DNA from: Nanobdellota archaeon
Lineage (GTDB): Archaea > Nanobdellota > Nanobdellia > Woesearchaeales > GW2011-AR9
Length of the DNA stretch: 10,075 bases
Assembly (NCBI GenBank): GCA_018812355.1
Contig: JAHJDQ010000107.1
Coordinates: 1-10,075, forward strand
Reading direction: 5' to 3'
Shown piece by piece: positions 6,722 through 10,075 of this stretch; within the stretch, counting starts at the first letter, position 1, and each line of letters begins with the position of its first letter. Under the pieces are notes generated by a model. That model saw only the letters and a program-made list of their open reading frames with translations, ran no database searches and had not been told where the DNA came from. Made by a program: the position numbers and the translations under genes.

Positions 6722-7473
6722 AAATTGTTATTATTCAGGCGAGGACAGGAGCTTCGAGATTTCCAAATAAAATATTACATGAAATTAATGGAAAACCTAT
6801 GCTACTCCATGTTGTTGAACGATGCAGATTAGCTAAACAAGTCGATCAAGTAATAGTGGCGACTACGACAAATCAAAATGATGATAAGGTAGTTACGTTT
6901 TGTAAAGAGAACCAAATCAAATGTTTTCGTGGTGATGAAGACGATGTTCTTGAAAGATATTATTCTTGTGCTCTTTTCTATAAAGCTGATATCATCATTA
7001 GAATATGTGCTGACTGCCCTTTTATTGAACCTTCAATAATTGATAAACTTGTTCAAGAACATCTAAAAAGAAAGGTAGATTATAGTTCAACAGCAAGATT
7101 AAAGCATACTTTCCCACGTGGTACAGAAGTTGAAGTGTTTGGTATGGAGCAGTTAAAAATTGCGAAGAATAAAGCCCAGACAAAAGAAGAAAAAGAACAC
7201 GTCACCTATTATTTTTATACTCATCCAGAACAATTTTCTATTTTTATTCTAGAAGCTGAAGAAAAATTCAAAAGACCCCATCTCAGATTAACTGTTGACA
7301 CTATCGAAGACTATAATTTTGTGAAGGGTGTTTATAAAAAAATGAACAGACAGGATTATGCCCCGCTCGTGGATGTTATTACAACTCTTGATCGTTATCC
7401 TGAATTACTGGAAGTAAATAAAAATATTGAGCAGAAAAAAGTCTTGTTTAAAGGCGAGGAAAGAGATTTTTAA
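6706..7473 (+). CDS. SpsF-like cytidylyltransferase (CMP-sugar synthetase family)
   Basis: Probably activates the acidic sugar made by the preceding NeuB-like domain by transfer to CMP, in the cytoplasm. The 255-residue protein is of the length and pattern of SpsF/CMP-Kdo-synthetase-like cytidylyltransferases. IIQARTGASRFPNKIL (9-24) is the nucleotide-binding loop with Arg and Lys, and GKPMLLHVVER (29-39) follows. FRGDEDDVLERYY (74-86) is strongly diagnostic of the SpsF group, RICADCPFIEP (99-109) holds the metal-binding Asp, and FPRGTEVEVF (136-145) and RLTVDTIEDY (194-203) complete the active site. AGGAG at 6691-6695, inside the upstream gene, lies ten bases before the ATG, and the genes overlap by 16 bp, so translational coupling is likely. 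B. subtilis spsE-spsF has the same NeuB-like then SpsF order. Nucleotide specificity is inferred from the family. Confidence 0.85.
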   Translation: MDEFLKIVIIQARTGASRFPNKILHEINGKPMLLHVVERCRLAKQVDQVIVATTTNQNDDKVVTFCKENQIKCFRGDEDDVLERYYSCALFYKADIIIRICADCPFIEPSIIDKLVQEHLKRKVDYSSTARLKHTFPRGTEVEVFGMEQLKIAKNKAQTKEEKEHVTYYFYTHPEQFSIFILEAEEKFKRPHLRLTVDTIEDYNFVKGVYKKMNRQDYAPLVDVITTLDRYPELLEVNKNIEQKKVLFKGEERDF

Positions 7474-7475
7474 TT

Positions 7476-7481
7476 GGTGAT
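7476..7481 (+). promoter_or_regulatory. Shine-Dalgarno match (GGTGAT) selecting the ATG at 7486
   Basis: GGTGAT corresponds to the 3' part of the full complement of the 16S rRNA tail (AAGGAGGTGATC) and lies four bases before the ATG at 7486. The upstream TTG (7474) and GTG (7477) in the same frame lack a well-spaced site. Confidence 0.4.
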
Positions 7482-7485
7482 AAAA

Positions 7486-8601
7486 ATGAAAAGTTGGTCA
7501 CGAACAATACCTTTTACAAAAAATGATAATCGTACCGAAGTTTGGACAAATAATATTACAAATAAAAAACATACAGTTAAGGTAACGTTAGGAAAACCTA
7601 TGGACATTTTATCTCTAAAAAGCGACATTATTGAAAATTTTAGAGTAAGTGTGCGTAAGGTTAAGGAACCGGCGATTGCTTTGTTTAGCAACGAAAAAAA
7701 TTTGGAACCAATAGATTTTTGTGTAGTTTGCGGAGGCAGCAAGTCAATACCATGTTTTTCAGTTTATGGAGCAACTTATGTTCAGTGTACTGAATGTTCA
7801 CATTGCTATCTTACTAAGCATTTAACAGAAGAAGCATTAAATGAGTTTTATGTGGAGAATACTAATTATTCAAGCACCTATACAAACAAAGAAGCCGCAC
7901 AACTACGCTTGAAGCAGGTTGCAAAGCCCAAGGCAAAATGGGTAATTGAACAGTATGAAAAAGTTTATGGAAGAAAACCTGTTTCCATACTTGATGTGGG
8001 CGCCGGGGGTGGACATTTTGTGAAAGCTTGTCGAGATTTAGGAATTAAAGCTGATGGTTTAGAGCTAAGTGAGAGTAGTAGAAAATTTTGTAAAGAAGTT
8101 TTTAACGTTGAATTAATCAAAGCTGATTTCTTGAGGGAAAATAATAAGTTTGGTGTTGACTATGAGATTATTACTTTTTGGGGTTTGATAGAACACGTTA
8201 AAGAACCTTTAAAGATGTTAAAAACAGCTTCAAAAATGCTTGATAACAATAAAGGATTGGTTGTTGCTGCCGTGCCTCGGTGGGACTGTTTTGGTACGAC
8301 TGTTCAAGAAGCGTTTAAGGATACAATCATACGCCATCTTTCTCCGTTAACACATATTCATTGTTTTACTGATTTATCATTGGCAACAGCTTTTGAAGAA
8401 TCTGAGTTTGAAATAGTAGCTGCCTGGTACTTGGGTATGGATGCATACGAATTAATAATCCAACTATCTAATCACTTAAATGACAGAAAGGTTATTGAAG
8501 AATTAGGTGGTTATATCCCAAAATTTCAAAAACAATTTGATCTTTCAAGACTCTCTGATGAAATGGTATTTGTAGGTAAATCTGTTTCAAAGAATGAATG
8601 A
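7486..8601 (+). CDS. Class I SAM-dependent methyltransferase with N-terminal zinc ribbon
   Basis: Likely methylates a sugar or sugar-nucleotide of this locus. The 371-residue protein begins with about 75 residues I do not recognise. Next is a Cys cluster CVVCGG (79-84) and CTECSHC (101-107), a probable zinc ribbon of the kind placed before the methyltransferase domain in sugar C-methyltransferases (TylC3/NovU-like). The SAM domain has ILDVGAGGGHF (168-178) as motif I, GLELSESS (191-198) with the acidic ribose-binding residue, KADFL (212-216), and FWGLIEHVKEPLKML (231-245), the usual strand-4 motif of Methyltransf_23-type enzymes. The start is set at 7486 by a GGTGAT site; starts at 7474 or 7477 would add three or four residues. 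It follows the SpsF-like gene by 12 bp and is probably in its operon. Methyltransferase assignment is firm; C- versus O-methylation is not settled. Its stop abuts a folD remnant. Confidence 0.8.
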   Translation: MKSWSRTIPFTKNDNRTEVWTNNITNKKHTVKVTLGKPMDILSLKSDIIENFRVSVRKVKEPAIALFSNEKNLEPIDFCVVCGGSKSIPCFSVYGATYVQCTECSHCYLTKHLTEEALNEFYVENTNYSSTYTNKEAAQLRLKQVAKPKAKWVIEQYEKVYGRKPVSILDVGAGGGHFVKACRDLGIKADGLELSESSRKFCKEVFNVELIKADFLRENNKFGVDYEIITFWGLIEHVKEPLKMLKTASKMLDNNKGLVVAAVPRWDCFGTTVQEAFKDTIIRHLSPLTHIHCFTDLSLATAFEESEFEIVAAWYLGMDAYELIIQLSNHLNDRKVIEELGGYIPKFQKQFDLSRLSDEMVFVGKSVSKNE

Positions 8602-8608
8602 TTATTAT

Positions 8609-8739
8609 TTATGCGGTGATGTTGATTTTGAAAAAGTTAAGCTACTCATATTTCTCCTGTTCCGGGAGGAACTGGTCCAATGACTGTCGCCATGCTCATG
8701 GAAAATACGTTTGAAGTATATAATCTACAAAATGGATAA
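8609..8739 (+). pseudogene. folD: folD 3' remnant (frameshifted)
   Basis: This is the tail of a methylenetetrahydrofolate dehydrogenase/cyclohydrolase gene. One frame (8609-8641) reads LCGDVDFEKVK, the FolD segment normally shortly before the signature. A second frame (8641-8739) reads ATHISPVPGG, then TGPMTVAMLMEN, the near-invariant FolD C-terminal signature, followed by a short tail and TAA. Normal FolD has about two more residues between the pieces, so roughly 7 bases are missing, which explains the frame change. Everything upstream, about 240 residues with both catalytic regions, is absent. The remnant's stop overlaps the ATG of the TIM-barrel gene (8732), a typical operon arrangement, suggesting that folD was once that gene's upstream partner. 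It cannot make a working enzyme. Confidence 0.85.
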
Positions 8740-9286
8740 AATTAAATGTGGACTTAAATTATGGTCTAGTAATGAAGAGTTATTTGATCAGGCAAAAGAA
8801 TTATTTAAGAAGAAAGAGATTGATTTTATTGAAGTTTATGTTGTGCCAGGGAGCACTAATCGGGTTATAGCTAAACTGAAAGGATCGAACATTCCAATGG
8901 TGATTCATGCTACTCATTCTAGTCATAATTTTAATCCAGGGAGCAAAGATAAGTTTGAATATAATTTGAAATTATTTGTAGAGATTAAGAAAGTAGCTTC
9001 AGAATTAAATTTTCCTAAAATAATTATTCATCCGGAGCAGGGAGATATCCAGCAATCACTGGCTTGTTTTGATAAACTTGATTACCCAAATATTTTAGTT
9101 GAAAACATGCCAAAAAAAGGATTGCAGGGAGAAGAACTCATTGGTTACACCCCCCAGGAGATCAAACTGTTTTTGGATAAAGGGTATGGCTTTTGTTTTG
9201 ATATAGGACACGCAATTAAAGCTGCTTATAGTTTAAAAAAAGATCTAAAGCAATTTATTAAAGAATTCTTTAAATTAAAACCTTAA
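8732..9286 (+). CDS. TIM-barrel protein (AP-endonuclease-2/xylose-isomerase-like), N-terminal part; in-frame stop
   Basis: This 184-residue frame encodes about three quarters of a metal-dependent TIM barrel of the xylose isomerase/AP endonuclease family 2 superfamily, whose members are sugar isomerases, epimerases or nucleases. Strands and likely metal ligands appear in order: FIEVYVVPG (32-40), MVIHATHS (56-63), IIIHPEQGD (97-105), ILVENMP (121-127) and FCFDIGHA (154-161). The usual last strands are missing here because a TAA at 9284-9286 intervenes; they continue in the same frame directly after it. ATG 8732 is chosen over TTG 8711 because the earlier codons lie inside the folD remnant. No Shine-Dalgarno is visible; translation may once have been coupled to folD. 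It is either a recently inactivated gene or the first half of a split gene. The substrate is unknown. Confidence 0.65.
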   Translation: MDKIKCGLKLWSSNEELFDQAKELFKKKEIDFIEVYVVPGSTNRVIAKLKGSNIPMVIHATHSSHNFNPGSKDKFEYNLKLFVEIKKVASELNFPKIIIHPEQGDIQQSLACFDKLDYPNILVENMPKKGLQGEELIGYTPQEIKLFLDKGYGFCFDIGHAIKAAYSLKKDLKQFIKEFFKLKP

Positions 9287-9490
9287 ATGTTTCATATAAG
9301 TGGGGGGCATAATGATAAAGAAAAGGACGAACATCTTAATTTATGGGAAGGTAACATTGATCTTAAATTTATTAAAGAATGTATTCAAAACAGTGAAAAT
9401 AAATTAGTAACCTTTGAGACTCCTAAAGAAAATATTTCTTCTTTGAATGGAGATATTAAAAATATTAACTATTTTAAAGAAATTTGTTAA
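9287..9490 (+). CDS. C-terminal part of the interrupted TIM-barrel protein
   Basis: These 67 residues are in the same frame as the upstream barrel fragment, separated only by one TAA. They hold what it lacks: FHISGGHND (2-10), a strand with His; DEHLNLWEGNID (14-25), matching the D-H-x-x-x-G-x-G-x-I-D motif of the family; and LVTFETP (40-46), the last strand with its metal-binding Glu. TAA is followed at once by ATG, so termination-reinitiation could make this piece as a separate chain. A single nonsense substitution in a roughly 250-residue gene is the simplest explanation. On its own it cannot fold as a barrel. The stop overlaps the convergent gene's stop by 4 bp (TTAA). Confidence 0.55.
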   Translation: MFHISGGHNDKEKDEHLNLWEGNIDLKFIKECIQNSENKLVTFETPKENISSLNGDIKNINYFKEIC

Positions 9491-10075
9491 TCTGATTGTT
9501 CTTTCTGATTCATTTTCTTCTTCTTTTTCTTCATTTGCTCAATCTGATACTTTAAATATTCTTTAACCTGCCGAGCTTCATACATGTAATTAATCACTTC
9601 ATCTATTTCCTGTTCAATCTCGGCAATAAAACCAAGATTATGCTCAATCTCATCATTCACATTAACATCCTCAATAAACTGGCTCACCTCTCGCGGAGAA
9701 CCTTTCTCTAACTTTGATAAAGGCAAATCCATATCATCAATTTTGCGAAATGGAAAGAAATGTCTTGTTGTTCTGGGAGAATAAATATTTCCTGTCAAAC
9801 CCCTCTCGACAACTTCCGATTTAGAAATGTTTGTCTTTCCCATAATTAAATGACGATGCATTAAATGAGTTCCTACACGAATATTTTCATTATTATAATC
9901 AACAAAATGAACTGGAACAGTCTTATATCCATGCATTAAGAAAAAGACATAACGATGACTGCCGTCTAAAACAATCCCTGTATTTCGATCAACTAAAAGC
10001 GGTGCTTTAATCACCCCATCTTTCAGAATCAATTCATTTAAATTATGCAGATGACTCGGAAAAACTTTCTCCAAC
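9487..10075 (-). CDS. ParB-domain protein, SerK/SbnI-like (possible free-serine kinase), 5' truncated by window
   Basis: The visible 195 residues continue off the right edge; the TTG at 10072-10074 is probably an internal Leu, with the beginning of the domain missing. Counting from it, LNELILKDGVIKAPLLVD (12-29) and GIVLDGSHRYVFF (33-45) are the ParB/sulfiredoxin-type fold with its nucleotide-binding GxHR-like turn. VPVHFVDYNNE (53-63) follows. Further on, GNIYSPRTTRH (95-105) resembles the PPKTTRH-type motif of SerK and SbnI, which phosphorylate free L-serine to O-phosphoserine. The remainder (about 140-195) is helical, probably coiled-coil, ending in a Lys-rich tail I do not associate with SerK. 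It could alternatively be a DNA-binding ParB-like regulator. It is convergent with the TIM-barrel gene and so belongs to another transcription unit. The fold is fairly sure; kinase activity is inferred. Confidence 0.6.
   Translation of the reverse strand, partial: LEKVFPSHLHNLNELILKDGVIKAPLLVDRNTGIVLDGSHRYVFFLMHGYKTVPVHFVDYNNENIRVGTHLMHRHLIMGKTNISKSEVVERGLTGNIYSPRTTRHFFPFRKIDDMDLPLSKLEKGSPREVSQFIEDVNVNDEIEHNLGFIAEIEQEIDEVINYMYEARQVKEYLKYQIEQMKKKKKKMNQKEQSD

Noticed and set aside
7470..7742. 90-codon minus-strand frame at the start of the zinc-ribbon methyltransferase
   Set aside because: Covers the gene's start and Cys motif in antisense; no homology recognised and no ribosome-binding site.
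8599..8601. Recoding of TGA (as in Gracilibacteria/SR1 or mycoplasmas)
   Set aside because: TGA ends several complete genes here (2728-2730, 4689-4691, 8599-8601) at sensible family lengths, so it acts as a stop. The barrel is interrupted by TAA, not TGA.
8711..8731. TTG at 8711 as start of the TIM-barrel gene
   Set aside because: These codons lie within the folD remnant; the ATG at 8732 fits the folD stop overlap and the normal beginning of the barrel.
10072..10074. TTG as the true start of the ParB-like gene
   Set aside because: It sits at the window edge and the ParB-type domain would lack its first strand; the gene most likely continues outside the window.

Overview
The window is a surface-glycan (capsule, LPS-like or glycoprotein-sugar) biosynthesis locus of a low-GC prokaryote (roughly one third G+C on the lines I counted by hand). 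TAA, TAG and TGA all end good reading frames, so the standard stop code applies. Some starts have clear Shine-Dalgarno sequences and several have none. The gene families are widespread and I cannot assign a lineage. A low-GC bacterium, perhaps an uncultured one, fits best. An archaeon is not excluded, because the intergenic region at 1872-1986 can be read with either a bacterial -35/-10 pair or archaeal-type TATA boxes. No rRNA, tRNA, CRISPR array or insertion sequence was seen.

Layout. Bases 2-907 (+) hold the 3' part of a GT-B-like glycosyltransferase, cut by the window edge. It converges on a sulfotransferase-like gene (900-1871, -) and their stop codons overlap. A 115-bp divergent intergenic region follows, with a candidate promoter and an inverted repeat. 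From 1987 to 9490 all genes are on the + strand: a TylF/MycF-type O-methyltransferase; a CBS-pair/SDR sugar-nucleotide enzyme fusion; an RmlC/WxcM-like cupin; an RmlD-like reductase fused to a NeuB-like nonulosonate synthase; an SpsF-like cytidylyltransferase; and a zinc-ribbon class I methyltransferase. Next comes a short frameshifted 3' remnant of folD, then a TIM-barrel (AP-endonuclease-2/xylose-isomerase-like) gene split by an in-frame TAA directly followed by ATG. A 5'-truncated ParB-domain/SerK-SbnI-like gene (-) converges on the split gene at the right edge.

How the genes fit together. The core from 2838 to 8601 is tightly packed (gaps of 27 and 11 bp, a 16-bp overlap, then 12 bp) and looks like one transcription unit. 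NeuB-like condensation plus SpsF-like CMP transfer point to an activated nonulosonic (sialic/legionaminic-like) or related acidic sugar. The SDR, cupin and RmlD modules point to 3,5-epimerisation and 4-keto reduction of a deoxy sugar, and two methyltransferases could decorate the product. No NeuC-type 2-epimerase, 4,6-dehydratase, aminotransferase or acetyltransferase is visible, so the precursor must come from outside the window or the route differs from the known ones.

The most unusual points are the RmlD-NeuB fusion (with a possible internal start for free NeuB), the CBS-SDR fusion, the folD scar, and the nonsense or fission event in the adjacent TIM-barrel gene. The last two suggest recombination and decay at the downstream end of the locus.
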